Shown here piece after piece: positions 17,357 through 25,346 of a stretch of DNA of 25,346 nt. A program made the position numbers and the translations under genes. Under the pieces are notes generated by a model, which was not told the DNA's origin, ran no database searches, and saw only the letters and a program-made list of their open reading frames with translations. Location: positions 1 through 25,346 of the forward strand of contig JBGQHV010000028.1 of NCBI GenBank assembly GCA_041498155.1. The letters are read 5' to 3'. The DNA comes from DASTHG01 sp041498155. Its GTDB lineage: Bacteria; Gemmatimonadota; Gemmatimonadetes; Gemmatimonadales; GWC2-71-9. Every line of letters begins with the position of its first letter. The first letter of the stretch is position 1.

Positions 17357-18190
17357 TCACCCTATTCCCGAGAAGCTCTTGGTGTTGTTGTCTTCACGGC
17401 ACTCGGTGACCATCCCCTTGTAGTCGGCGGTGACGTCGAGCGCCGCGTCAGGGTTGAACACCCAATAGGGCAGATAGAAGACCACAGTCGCCGAGGCCCC
17501 GGGGGCCAAGGGTGGCGTCGGGGCGATGGCGTTGAACGGCACGCCGCTCGTGTCCGTGGTGGAGGGATCCACGACGCGCGCGAGCGACGCCCCGGCCGGC
17601 GCGTTCCCGATGTTGCTGATGGACGCGGTGATCACCGATCGATGGTTCGCGGCGTCCCACACCGGCGTGAGTATCGAATCCACGACGAGGTCGGGACAAC
17701 CGGTGCCGCCGCCACTGCCGATCCGACGGGCCGGCACGCGCTCCAACGCGAGCACGTCGACTTGTCTACTCGCGCCCACCCCCGTGTACACGGCCACGAT
17801 GTCGAGCGGCTGCGGGCTCTGAATCACGGCAAACCCCTTGGCCCAGCGCTCCAGATGGGCGTGGCGGAAGATGTCGGTGCAGTCGATCTCCAACGCCTGG
17901 TCGGGTGTGAGCACGTTGCGGGAGAACGGCGAAATGGCCCCGGGACGCTCCTCCGGAAGTGTGGTCGCAAACTTCTTGCGAAACACAACGGTGTCGCTGC
18001 CGGGGTTGTGCACGTTGATCGCGGTGAAGTACACGCCGGGCGCGAGCGCCTTCGTCGCGGGCATCCCGCACACGATCTTGATGGCGTACTCGTACGCGAG
18101 GCTGTCCCGCGCTTGTGCGGATGCGTTCACCGGTAGCCACGCTAGTGCGAGCGTGAGCACAACCGGCGTGGTGATGTACGGTCGGATCAT
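17357..18190 (-). CDS. Secreted protein with C-terminal CARDB-like domain
   Basis: The protein has 277 residues, ATG at 18190, with AGGAGG five bases upstream. A signal peptide ends near ASA-Q (residue 25). Residues about 30-150 form an unassigned domain (AIKIVCGMP, GVYFTAINVHNPGSDTVVFRKK). A Gly-rich hinge at 158-163 precedes residues about 165-272, which have a CARDB-like immunoglobulin fold: PDLVVDSI, ASISNIGNAPAGA, and ending in DYKGMVTECREDNNT. CARDB domains mediate adhesion or extracellular protein contacts. It is probably periplasmic or surface-exposed and expressed with the downstream barrel protein, three bases away. A joint surface role is inference. Confidence 0.75.
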   Translation of the reverse strand: MIRPYITTPVVLTLALAWLPVNASAQARDSLAYEYAIKIVCGMPATKALAPGVYFTAINVHNPGSDTVVFRKKFATTLPEERPGAISPFSRNVLTPDQALEIDCTDIFRHAHLERWAKGFAVIQSPQPLDIVAVYTGVGASRQVDVLALERVPARRIGSGGGTGCPDLVVDSILTPVWDAANHRSVITASISNIGNAPAGASLARVVDPSTTDTSGVPFNAIAPTPPLAPGASATVVFYLPYWVFNPDAALDVTADYKGMVTECREDNNTKSFSGIG

Positions 18191-18303
18191 CGGTGCCTCC
18201 TGAGTGAGCGGTGAAGCGGCCCACGTTAGGCATCGATGGTCAATCGCTAAACAATCGGCGCGAGGTGGTCAGTCTCCGTCTGACACGGATTTGGGCGAAA
18301 CAA

Positions 18304-21060
18304 CTAGGGTCGCTTACCCTCGACGGTCGCCTGCAACTGACGCAGCACTTCCCCCAGCCGGGCGAGCTCCGTTCCATAGCGCGCCCAGTCGCCGGCGCGC
18401 TGCGCTTCGACGGCACTCTGATACAGCTCGACCGCCTGGCGGGTGAGATCCGCGGCCCGACCGCCGCCGGGCCCGCTGGACGGAGACGGCTCCGCCGCCG
18501 GCGCTGCTCCGGTCGCCGCGCCGGAGAACAGCCGTGCCAATCCGGCTTCGAGCGTCTCCTCCATCACCACCTGGTTCTGATACGCGACGATGACGCGCTT
18601 CAGCTCGGGGATCCCGCCGCCCTCGGCTCGCAGATAGAGCGGCTGCACGTAGACCAGCGATTCCTCGATCGGGATGACGAGCAAATTGCCGCGGATCACT
18701 TCGGAGCCGTGCTGGTCCCAGAGCGAAACCTGGCGGGAGATCTCGGGATCCTGGTTGATGCGGTTGACGACCTGGGCCGGCCCGTAAACGAGGCTCTGCT
18801 TGGGGAAGCGATACACGATCAGCTGGCCATAGTGCTCCCCGTCGTTCCGCGCCACCATCCACGAGGCCAGGTTGTCCTTGCCCCTCGGCGTGAACGGCGC
18901 CATGAAGAGGAATTCCGCCTGCCGCTCTTCGGGCAGCCGCATCACGATGTGGCGCAGGAATGGATCCCGCTGCTCACTGGCGCGCGACAACACCGGCCGC
19001 TGCCACTGGTCCTCCCGGTGGTAAAAGACATCCGGCTCCGCCATGTGATACGTCGCGTACATGTCGGTCTGCATCCGGAACAAGTCCTCGGGATAGCGCA
19101 GGTGCGCGCGCAGCTCCGCCGGCATCGCGTCGAGCGGCTGGAAGATGCCGGGGAACACCTGCGCCAGGGTGTGCGCCAGCGGGTCGGCCGCGTCGGCCAG
19201 GTAGGCCGTGACGGTGCCATCATAGGCGTCGATCACCACCTTCACGCTGTTGCGGACGTAGTTCGTGCCGTCGGCGACCGGCTGCGCATAGGGGTAGCGG
19301 CTGGTCGCGGTATAGGCGTCGAGGATCCAGCGGAGCCGGCCCGAGTCTCCGACGACGAGATAGGGGTCGCCGTCGAAGGCCAGGAACGGCAGCACCGTGC
19401 GCGCCCGCTCCCGGATGTTGCGGATGTACAGCGCGCGACTGTCGTTGGTGATGTCGCCCGACAGCAGCACGTTCAGGGAGCCGAAGTAGGTCGCGAGCAC
19501 CAGCCGGCGCAGCCACGAGCCGACCCGGACGCCGCCAACCCCCGCGTAGGAGGTGTAGATGTTCTCTTCGCCCGAGGGGTAGTCGAACTCCCGCTGGTGG
19601 GTGCGGGCGAACACCCAGGAATCGGTGAGCTCGCCGTAGTAGATCTCCGGGCGCGTCACCCGCAGCGACACGTTGGACACCGGCGGCAGATTCTTGATGA
19701 ACAGGACCGGCAACCCCTCCGGCGTCACCTGGTTCACCGGCCCGAGGGTGAGTCCCATCCCGTGCGTAAAGGTGAGCCGCTCATTGATGAACGTCCGCGT
19801 CGGCAGCGAGCCGGAGTTCAGCTCGCGCGGTGAGAGCAGCACCTGGCGGTACTGCCCGTCGATCCAGTAGCGGTCATCGTCTACCGAGACGAAGTCGTAG
19901 TAGGTGCGGATCTCCTGCAGCTGCCCGAACGTCTGCAGCAGCGGCTCGCGATCCCACAACCGGACGTTCTGAATCGTCGCCTGGTTCGCGGCGATGTCGC
20001 GCTGGGTGAGCCCGGTCTCGCCGGTCAGGTCGCGCGTGACCACCTTGTCCAGTCCCCAGGCCAGCCGCGTCGCCGCGATATGGGAGGCGAGCTGCGGCGT
20101 TTCCTTCGCCAGCTCGTTCGGTGCCACGACAAGTTTCTGGACGATCGCGGGGTACACGACGACGCCGAGCAGCGACACGCCCAGGTAGATCCCGAGGGCG
20201 AGCAGGGTGGCCCAGGCCAAGCGGTGGGTGCGGGTCCCCCACAGCACCAGGGCTCCTCCGGCGACCGCCGCCACCCCGGCGATCCGCAAGCCGATGAGCT
20301 CGGCGTGGAGATCCGCGAAGCTCGCGCCCACCAGCGGTCCGGTCGTCGAGTACAGCAGTCCCGGGACGCGCACGAAGTACGCCCGCAACGCCGCCAGCAG
20401 GAACAGGAGCGCGATCAATCCCGCGAGGTGCCACTGGGCCGACGGCTCCACCGTCACGCGGCGTCGCAGCGCGATGACGTCCTGGCGAAACACGTACAGC
20501 ACGATGGTCGCGAGCAGCGCGGCCGACGTGAGCACCGTGAGAAAGGTGATGGCGCTCGCCACGACCGGCAGCGTGAACACATAGTAGCCCACGTCGCGGC
20601 CAAAGACCGGATCCGATACGCCGAACGGCGTCCGGTGCAGGAACTGGAGCACGCCAAGCCACCCGCCGGTGGCGGCCAGGCCGAACAGCAGGGCCAGACC
20701 GAGCGCCGCCGGCAGGGCGAGCCGGCGCAGCAGCCGCGTCACATCGAGGGCGGCGCCTCCCTCGTTGAACCGCAGGACAAGCGGGTCTGGAACGACGCCG
20801 CGCTGGGCGAACCGCAGGTTGCTGTAGAGGAAGGCGAACGCCACGACGCCGGCCCCTACCCCGAGGATCGTCTTCGCCAGGAGCCGGGTCGCGAACACGC
20901 GTTGGTAGCCCAGGGCGGTGAACCAGGGCCACTCCGCGGCGAGCGTGACCAGATTGGGCAAGAGCAACAGGAGGAGGATGGCCACGAAAACCAGGATCAG
21001 CAGGCGGCTACGACGCGGGCGCGGAGGGTTCACGCGGAACGCCGTGGGGTGCGCAGTCAT
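18304..21060 (-). CDS. UPF0182 integral membrane protein
   Basis: The protein has 918 residues, ATG at 21060. Seven hydrophobic helices can be placed at about 18-40, 62-80, 115-137, 162-190, 210-228, 258-274 and 282-305. After them come hallmarks of UPF0182 (COG1615): VVAPNELAKETPQLASHI, NERLTFTHGMG, REFDYPSGEENIYTSYAG and VRNSVKVVIDAYDGTV. The large C-terminal domain would face outside the cytoplasm. The tail (about 860-918) has an Ala/Pro/Gly-rich linker and a helical end. The function of UPF0182 is unknown; the length agrees with the family. It is transcribed divergently from the respiratory operon across 161 bases, in which I see only possible promoter sequence and no clear motif. Confidence 0.93.
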   Translation of the reverse strand: MTAHPTAFRVNPPRPRRSRLLILVFVAILLLLLLPNLVTLAAEWPWFTALGYQRVFATRLLAKTILGVGAGVVAFAFLYSNLRFAQRGVVPDPLVLRFNEGGAALDVTRLLRRLALPAALGLALLFGLAATGGWLGVLQFLHRTPFGVSDPVFGRDVGYYVFTLPVVASAITFLTVLTSAALLATIVLYVFRQDVIALRRRVTVEPSAQWHLAGLIALLFLLAALRAYFVRVPGLLYSTTGPLVGASFADLHAELIGLRIAGVAAVAGGALVLWGTRTHRLAWATLLALGIYLGVSLLGVVVYPAIVQKLVVAPNELAKETPQLASHIAATRLAWGLDKVVTRDLTGETGLTQRDIAANQATIQNVRLWDREPLLQTFGQLQEIRTYYDFVSVDDDRYWIDGQYRQVLLSPRELNSGSLPTRTFINERLTFTHGMGLTLGPVNQVTPEGLPVLFIKNLPPVSNVSLRVTRPEIYYGELTDSWVFARTHQREFDYPSGEENIYTSYAGVGGVRVGSWLRRLVLATYFGSLNVLLSGDITNDSRALYIRNIRERARTVLPFLAFDGDPYLVVGDSGRLRWILDAYTATSRYPYAQPVADGTNYVRNSVKVVIDAYDGTVTAYLADAADPLAHTLAQVFPGIFQPLDAMPAELRAHLRYPEDLFRMQTDMYATYHMAEPDVFYHREDQWQRPVLSRASEQRDPFLRHIVMRLPEERQAEFLFMAPFTPRGKDNLASWMVARNDGEHYGQLIVYRFPKQSLVYGPAQVVNRINQDPEISRQVSLWDQHGSEVIRGNLLVIPIEESLVYVQPLYLRAEGGGIPELKRVIVAYQNQVVMEETLEAGLARLFSGAATGAAPAAEPSPSSGPGGGRAADLTRQAVELYQSAVEAQRAGDWARYGTELARLGEVLRQLQATVEGKRP

Positions 21061-21221
21061 GGGAGTAACCTAACCCAGCTTTCGCCCTCACGGCGTTTCA
21101 TCAGGCCTTCATGGTTTCTTCCACTGAATTGTCGTAGCAGTAGCTGAGGTCTCCGTCACACGCAGTCACTGAGCCGGCATCCGGAGGTCTTGTCAACAGC
21201 CTGAGGCAGGTCGCGGCGGGC

Positions 21222-21749
21222 GTGTCTGCACGGCTCAGGTCGGCGCGCTGGCTCAGAGCCAGCGTGGCGATGGCCTTGGTCATTCTCCTCTTCGCAGTTG
21301 CGCACTCGATCCTGTTCCGAACGCCCTCCGTAGGACAGCCGGTGGCCTTCAATCACCGCAAGCACACCGAGCAGCTGAAGATCGCATGCCAGCTCTGCCA
21401 TCAATACGATGCAACGGGCGCCCACGCCGGGCTGCCGAGCGCCCAGACGTGTGTGATGTGTCACCAGGTGCCTCAGGGGACGACAGCCGAGGCCGCGCGC
21501 CTGACGGCCCTGCTCGCCCGCGGCGAACCGCTCCGCTTCAACAAGCTCTTCCATCTGCCGCCCTACGTGTACTTCACTCACCGCCGGCACGTCGGGATCG
21601 CGAAGCTCCCCTGTGAGAAGTGCCACGGCGCGATCGCCCACACGGAGCGCCCTCCCGAACGACCGCTCGTCGGGATTCGGATGCGGGTGTGCCTCGGCTG
21701 CCACCAGCTCGACGGGCAATCGGTCGACTGTGTCGCCTGCCACCGCTAG
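21222..21749 (+). CDS. Pentahaem c-type cytochrome, QrcA/ActA-like
   Basis: The protein has 175 residues from a GTG at 21222. One hydrophobic segment at about 13-32 is an uncleaved anchor or signal. Five haem motifs follow: CQLCH (56-60), CVMCH (77-81), CEKCH (131-135), CLGCH (157-161) and CVACH (170-174), the last ending one residue before the C-terminus. His residues in FNHRKH and YFTHRRH are likely distal ligands. The spacing resembles cytochrome c7/c3-type modules and the ActA or QrcA subunits. As the first gene of a cytochrome, molybdopterin-family, Fe-S, NrfD operon it should transfer electrons between the complex and soluble periplasmic carriers. The exact family (Act versus Qrc) needs phylogeny. 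Confidence 0.9.
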   Translation: MSARLRSARWLRASVAMALVILLFAVAHSILFRTPSVGQPVAFNHRKHTEQLKIACQLCHQYDATGAHAGLPSAQTCVMCHQVPQGTTAEAARLTALLARGEPLRFNKLFHLPPYVYFTHRRHVGIAKLPCEKCHGAIAHTERPPERPLVGIRMRVCLGCHQLDGQSVDCVACHR

Positions 21750-21764
21750 GAGCAACGAGCGCCC

Positions 21765-24134
21765 GTGACCCCGAATCGTCGCGAGTTCCTGTGGACGGCA
21801 GCAGCGGCCGCGGCGGCCGCGGCGTGCCAGCTGAAGGACTACCAGTGGAGCTCCCCGCAGGAACAGGAAGGCTGGGCGCCCGGGATCGAGGAGCGAAAGA
21901 GCTCCGTGTGTCTTGTGTGCCCGGCGCGCTGCGGCATCCGCGGCCGCACCGTGGACGGGCAGCTGGTCCGCATCAACGGCAATCCACTGCACCCAATGAG
22001 TCAGGGAGGACTCTGCCCGCGCGGGGTCGGCGGCGTGCAAGCGCTTTACCACCCACAACGGATCGCGGCCCCGGTGGTCCGCGTGGGCGCGCGCGGGGCG
22101 GGGGAGTGGCGCGGGATCTCGTCGCAGGAAGCCGTGGCGCTGCTCGCCCAGCGCCTCGGGGCGTTGCGCACGGCCGGCAGGCCGGAGCGGCTCGCGGTGG
22201 TGGCGGGCTACTGCGCGGGAACGATGGACGAGCTGTGGCGTCACTTCCTGCGGGTGTTCGGCTCGCCCAACTACGTGACGGATGAGTACCCGGACGGCAT
22301 GGATGCGGTGATGGGTCTGATGCACGGGATCGCGCGCCGTCCGGGTTACGATCTCGAGAACGCGCGGCTCGTGCTGTCCTTCGGCGCCCCGCTGTTCGAG
22401 TCCTGGTGGTCGCCGGTGCAGGCGTTTCTCGCGTTCGGCGGCTCGGCGGCGAAACAGTCCCGGCACGGCCACTTCGTGCAGGTGGACACGCGCTTCTCGC
22501 GCACCGCCGCCCGCGCCCACGAGTGGGTCGGCGTGCCGCCGGGAACGCACGGGGTGCTGGCGCTGGGCCTCGCCTACGTGCTGATCAAGGAGCAGACGTT
22601 CAACGCCGACTTCGTGGCCCGGCATGTGACGGGGTTCGAGGACGACGTGGACGCCGCGGGCCGCCCGCGCGCTGGCTACCGCTCGCTCGTGCTGCGCAAC
22701 TACCGGACCGAAGAGGTGTCGGCGATCACCGGGGTCCCGGTGGAGCGCATCGTGGCGCTCGCACGGGGCTTCGCGGCCGGTCCCGGCGCGGTGGCTGTAT
22801 GCGGCAGCGACGTACTGCACGCATCCGACGGCCTCTTGAGCGGGTTGGCGGTACACAGCTTGAACGTGCTGATGGGGAACATCAGCCGGCCTGGCGGAGT
22901 GCTGTTCGGGGACGATCCGCCGCTCGCGCCGCTCGCCGCGCCGCGCCTCGACGCCGTCGCCCGGGCGGGTGTCGCGCGGCCGCCGGTGGCGCATGTCGCG
23001 GCACCGTTCGGGATGGGTGATCCGGCGCGGCAGTTCGCCGCCGCCGCGGCCCAGGGCGGCGGGCCGATCGAGGCCCTGCTGCTGTACTACAGCAACCCGT
23101 TGGCCTCCGCCGCTCGCCCCGACGACTGGCGCGCCGCGCTCGAGCGGATTCCGCTCGTCGTGAGCTTCTCTCCGTTCCTCGACGAGACGGCGCGCTTCGC
23201 GGATCTGGTACTGCCCGACCTCCTGCCCTACGAGCGTTGGCAGGACGCACCCACCCCGTCTTCCTACCCATACCCGGTATGGGGAGTGGCGCAACCGCTG
23301 GTTGCTCCGCCCGACAAGACGCTGGCCACAGCCGACGCGCTACTGGCCCTCGCCCGGGCGCTGGGCGGTAGCGTCGCCCCGAGCCTCCCGTACGCGGATA
23401 TGCCGACGCTGCTCCAGGCCCGCGCCCGGGGGTTGTTCGCGGCCGGGCGCGGCATGACGCTGGGAGACATGTTCGAGCGCACCCACTACCGCCAGATGGA
23501 GGAGCGCGGCTGGTGGCTCGCCGAGCAACCGGACTTCGACGCCTTCTGGAAAGCGATCGTCGAGCAAGGCGGGTGGACCGATCAGCTGTACGACGGGACC
23601 GATCCGGCTCGGCTGGCCCGCACCGCGAGCGGCCGCATCGAGCTGATGCCGGAAGCGCTGCTGCGCGCGTTGCGGGCCGAGGGGAAAGACCGGCAGCCGT
23701 ATACCGCGCTACAGGCATCCACCACGCCCGCCGCGGCCGGGACAGCACCTGCCCCGTTTCCGCTGCGCCTCGTGCCCTACCGCATGTCCACCCTCAGCTC
23801 GGGAACGATCCACCTCGAGCCGTGGCTGGCGGAGCAGCCCAGCCTCACGCTGGACGTGCACTGGCTGCCATGGATCGAGGTGCATCCAACCACGGCGGCG
23901 GCGCTGGGATTGGGCGACGGAATGATGGTGTGGGTGGTCTCGGCGCGCGGCCGCTACCGGGCGCGGCTGCGGCTGTTCCTCGGCACGGCCCCGGGGCAGG
24001 TGAACGCGCCGTACGGACTCAAGCACCCCGGCGGAGAGCTCGCCAATCCGTTGCAGCTGCTGGACGGCGCGACCGACTCGTTGACGGGGCTCACGGCGTG
24101 GTACTCCACGTCCGTGCGCCTCGATCGCGCGTGA
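21765..24134 (+). CDS. Molybdopterin-oxidoreductase-family subunit (QrcB / split ActB-like)
   Basis: The protein has 789 residues from a GTG at 21765; AGGAG lies at 21748-21752. A twin-arginine signal (RREFLW, then a run of Ala) is followed by Cys21, so it may also be a Tat lipoprotein. Cys49, Cys52, Cys56 and Cys84 form the FS0 [4Fe-4S] site of the family. The middle is a MopB domain (GNISRPGGVLFGDDPP); the C-terminal about 120 residues look like the molybdopterin-binding barrel (AAALGLGDGMMVWVVSARGRY). At the segment where the metal ligand usually sits (PNYVTDEYPDGMDAVM) there is no Cys, Sec or obvious Ser, so it may lack molybdenum, as reported for ActB and QrcB. It is probably a periplasmic electron-transfer scaffold; a catalytic reductase is the alternative. 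Confidence 0.88.
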   Translation: MTPNRREFLWTAAAAAAAAACQLKDYQWSSPQEQEGWAPGIEERKSSVCLVCPARCGIRGRTVDGQLVRINGNPLHPMSQGGLCPRGVGGVQALYHPQRIAAPVVRVGARGAGEWRGISSQEAVALLAQRLGALRTAGRPERLAVVAGYCAGTMDELWRHFLRVFGSPNYVTDEYPDGMDAVMGLMHGIARRPGYDLENARLVLSFGAPLFESWWSPVQAFLAFGGSAAKQSRHGHFVQVDTRFSRTAARAHEWVGVPPGTHGVLALGLAYVLIKEQTFNADFVARHVTGFEDDVDAAGRPRAGYRSLVLRNYRTEEVSAITGVPVERIVALARGFAAGPGAVAVCGSDVLHASDGLLSGLAVHSLNVLMGNISRPGGVLFGDDPPLAPLAAPRLDAVARAGVARPPVAHVAAPFGMGDPARQFAAAAAQGGGPIEALLLYYSNPLASAARPDDWRAALERIPLVVSFSPFLDETARFADLVLPDLLPYERWQDAPTPSSYPYPVWGVAQPLVAPPDKTLATADALLALARALGGSVAPSLPYADMPTLLQARARGLFAAGRGMTLGDMFERTHYRQMEERGWWLAEQPDFDAFWKAIVEQGGWTDQLYDGTDPARLARTASGRIELMPEALLRALRAEGKDRQPYTALQASTTPAAAGTAPAPFPLRLVPYRMSTLSSGTIHLEPWLAEQPSLTLDVHWLPWIEVHPTTAAALGLGDGMMVWVVSARGRYRARLRLFLGTAPGQVNAPYGLKHPGGELANPLQLLDGATDSLTGLTAWYSTSVRLDRA

Positions 24135-24147
24135 GGAGGGCGACGCC

Positions 24148-24831
24148 GTGACGCGCTGGGGCATGGTGATCGACCTGGACCGCTGCACCGGGTGCGGCGC
24201 GTGCGAGGTCGCATGCAAGAGCGAGAACAACATCGCCACCGTGGCGCCGGACCAGGCGGATATGGGCCGGGCCTTCGCCTGGATGCGCGTCATGACGGAG
24301 GTGACGGGCGACTTCCCCAACACCACCATGCGGTTCATGCCCCGACCCTGCATGCACTGCGACAATCCGCCGTGCGTGCAGGTGTGTCCCGTGGGGGCCA
24401 CGTATATCAACCCCGAGGGCATCGTGGGCCAGATCTACCCGCGCTGCATCGGCTGTCGTTACTGCGCCAACGCGTGCCCCTACACGGTGAAGTACTTCAA
24501 CTGGTTCGTCCCGAAGTGGCCGGCGTCGGAGCGCGCCCATCTCAATCCCGACGTATCGCTGCGCCCCAAGGGTGTGATCGAAAAGTGCACGTTCTGCGAC
24601 CACCGGCTGCAGCGGGCGCGCGAGGACGCCCGCGTCGAGGGCCGCGATCTGCGTGAGGAGGACTACCAGCCCGCCTGCGCGGAGGTGTGCCCCACCGGCG
24701 CCATCGTGTTCGGCGACCTCGAGAACCCGCGCCATCGCGTGCAGGCCCTCAAGGGCGATCCGCGCGCGATGCGCCTGATGGAGAGCCTGGGGACCGAGCC
24801 CAAGGTCTACTACCTGGTGCCGAGAGCCTGA
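24148..24831 (+). CDS. Four-cluster [4Fe-4S] ferredoxin-like subunit (QrcC/PsrB-like)
   Basis: The protein has 227 residues from a GTG at 24148, with GAGGAGGG ending seven bases upstream and only 13 bases after the previous stop. Sixteen Cys are arranged as four cluster-binding sets: 13, 16, 19, 23; 68, 71, 76, 80; 100, 103, 106, 110; and 147, 150, 177, 181. This is the DMSO-reductase/PsrB/PhsB B-subunit pattern with four [4Fe-4S] clusters. There is no signal peptide, so it is probably carried out folded with the Tat-exported subunit. It passes electrons between the membrane subunit and the molybdopterin-family subunit. In alternative complex III this module is usually fused to the C-terminus of ActB; here it is separate, as in Qrc. 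Confidence 0.95.
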   Translation: MTRWGMVIDLDRCTGCGACEVACKSENNIATVAPDQADMGRAFAWMRVMTEVTGDFPNTTMRFMPRPCMHCDNPPCVQVCPVGATYINPEGIVGQIYPRCIGCRYCANACPYTVKYFNWFVPKWPASERAHLNPDVSLRPKGVIEKCTFCDHRLQRAREDARVEGRDLREEDYQPACAEVCPTGAIVFGDLENPRHRVQALKGDPRAMRLMESLGTEPKVYYLVPRA

Positions 24832-24832
24832 C

Positions 24833-25346
24833 ATGCGCCCAGAGATCGCCGCCAAACTCGAGCAGCTGCCGCCCGATGAGCGGGTCTTGCTGCGCCCGCT
24901 GGTGCACACCACCTCCCGCTTCTACATCGCCGCCGGGATCCTCGGGGCAATCGTGCTGTGGGGGATCACCGCCTATGTCCTCCAGTGGCGCTTCGGCCTG
25001 GGCCGCACGGGGTTGAACCGGCCCGAATACTGGGGCATCTACATCATCGACTTCGTGTTCTTCATCGGCATCAGCCACGCAGGCACGCTGATCTCCGCGA
25101 TCCTCCGGGTGAGCAAGGCTGAGTGGCGCCGCTCCATCACCCGCTCGGCCGAGTTCATCACCGTCCTCGTGCTCGGCTTCGGGGCCATCAACCCGATCAT
25201 CGACTTGGGGCGTCCCGATCGCCTGACGAACGTGTTTTTCCATCCCCACCTGCGCTCGCCGCTCCTGTGGGACATCATGAGTATCTGCCTCTACTTCACG
25301 GCCAGCACGATCTACCTCTATATCCCGATGATCCCGGATCTCGCGA
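24833..25346 (+). CDS. NrfD/PsrC-family membrane subunit (3' truncated)
   Basis: The ATG at 24833 starts one base after the stop of the Fe-S subunit gene, so the genes are coupled. About 171 codons are visible before the window ends, with no stop. Hydrophobic helices are seen at about 31-52, 65-85, 100-120 and 145-165. FFIGISHAGTLISAIL and INPIIDLGRPDRL are hallmark NrfD/PsrC/ActC segments. The subunit is an integral membrane protein that binds and oxidises or reduces quinone and passes electrons to the Fe-S subunit. It corresponds to QrcD or ActC. The missing end prevents counting helices or telling 8-TM from 10-TM forms. Further subunits (for example ActD-F or a second NrfD) may follow. Confidence 0.93.
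   Translation, partial: MRPEIAAKLEQLPPDERVLLRPLVHTTSRFYIAAGILGAIVLWGITAYVLQWRFGLGRTGLNRPEYWGIYIIDFVFFIGISHAGTLISAILRVSKAEWRRSITRSAEFITVLVLGFGAINPIIDLGRPDRLTNVFFHPHLRSPLLWDIMSICLYFTASTIYLYIPMIPDLA

Noticed and set aside
21790..21830. GCGGCCGC-type short repeat
   Set aside because: It encodes the poly-Ala core of the Tat signal peptide and is explained by codon composition.
21156..23294. Long minus-strand open frame (about 712 codons) opposite the cytochrome and MopB genes
   Set aside because: The plus strand holds five haem motifs and a MopB protein with Fe-S cysteines; the minus frame is a composition artefact.

Overview
The window is a high-G+C bacterial chromosome segment with 20 recognisable genes or gene parts and two broken ones. 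The gene mix points to a Gram-negative soil or sediment bacterium, most likely Gemmatimonadota with Acidobacteriota as the alternative. The reasons are a soluble Ser/Thr kinase fused to a TolB/FlgO-like domain and TPRs, a PadR regulator overlapping a MacB/FtsX permease with no ATPase gene (ADOP type), a UPF0182 membrane protein, outer-membrane and lipoprotein genes, and a multihaem/molybdopterin-family/Fe-S/NrfD respiratory operon. The taxon is inferred from gene families; no rRNA or other marker gene is present. No tRNA, CRISPR array, insertion sequence or phage structural gene was seen.

Layout. 1-654: 3' end of a TPR protein, closed by a strong hairpin. 889-2471: an unsignalled peptidoglycan hydrolase facing a lower-G+C putative zinc metalloprotease. 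2634-2813: a decayed Uma2-type nuclease remnant. 2862-7594: a TPR kinase divergent from a secreted patatin-like lipase. 7746-8264: a YggT-like membrane protein. 8348-12247, minus strand: an OB-fold lipoprotein, an internally deleted OmpA-type lipoprotein, a c-type cytochrome, a multicopper oxidase with a near-consensus promoter, and an aldo/keto reductase of the L-glyceraldehyde-3-phosphate reductase type. 12260-13645: a secreted protein with an internal duplication, divergent from padR and its ADOP permease (13760-16728). 16808-18190: a tightly coupled pair encoding an outer-membrane barrel-like protein and a CARDB-like secreted protein. 18304-21060: UPF0182. 21222-25346: a pentahaem cytochrome, a Tat-exported molybdopterin-family protein, a four-cluster ferredoxin-like subunit and the start of an NrfD/PsrC membrane subunit; the operon runs off the right edge.

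The most interesting part is the right-end operon. It has the subunit order of the menaquinone reductase Qrc (QrcABCD) and resembles an alternative complex III core in which the usually fused ActB is split in two. It probably links the quinone pool to periplasmic cytochromes. The multicopper oxidase/cytochrome c pair is a second periplasmic redox unit. Other items worth checking are the two genes that keep both ends but have lost their middles (Uma2 remnant, OmpA-type lipoprotein) and the low-G+C metalloprotease beside the peptidoglycan hydrolase.
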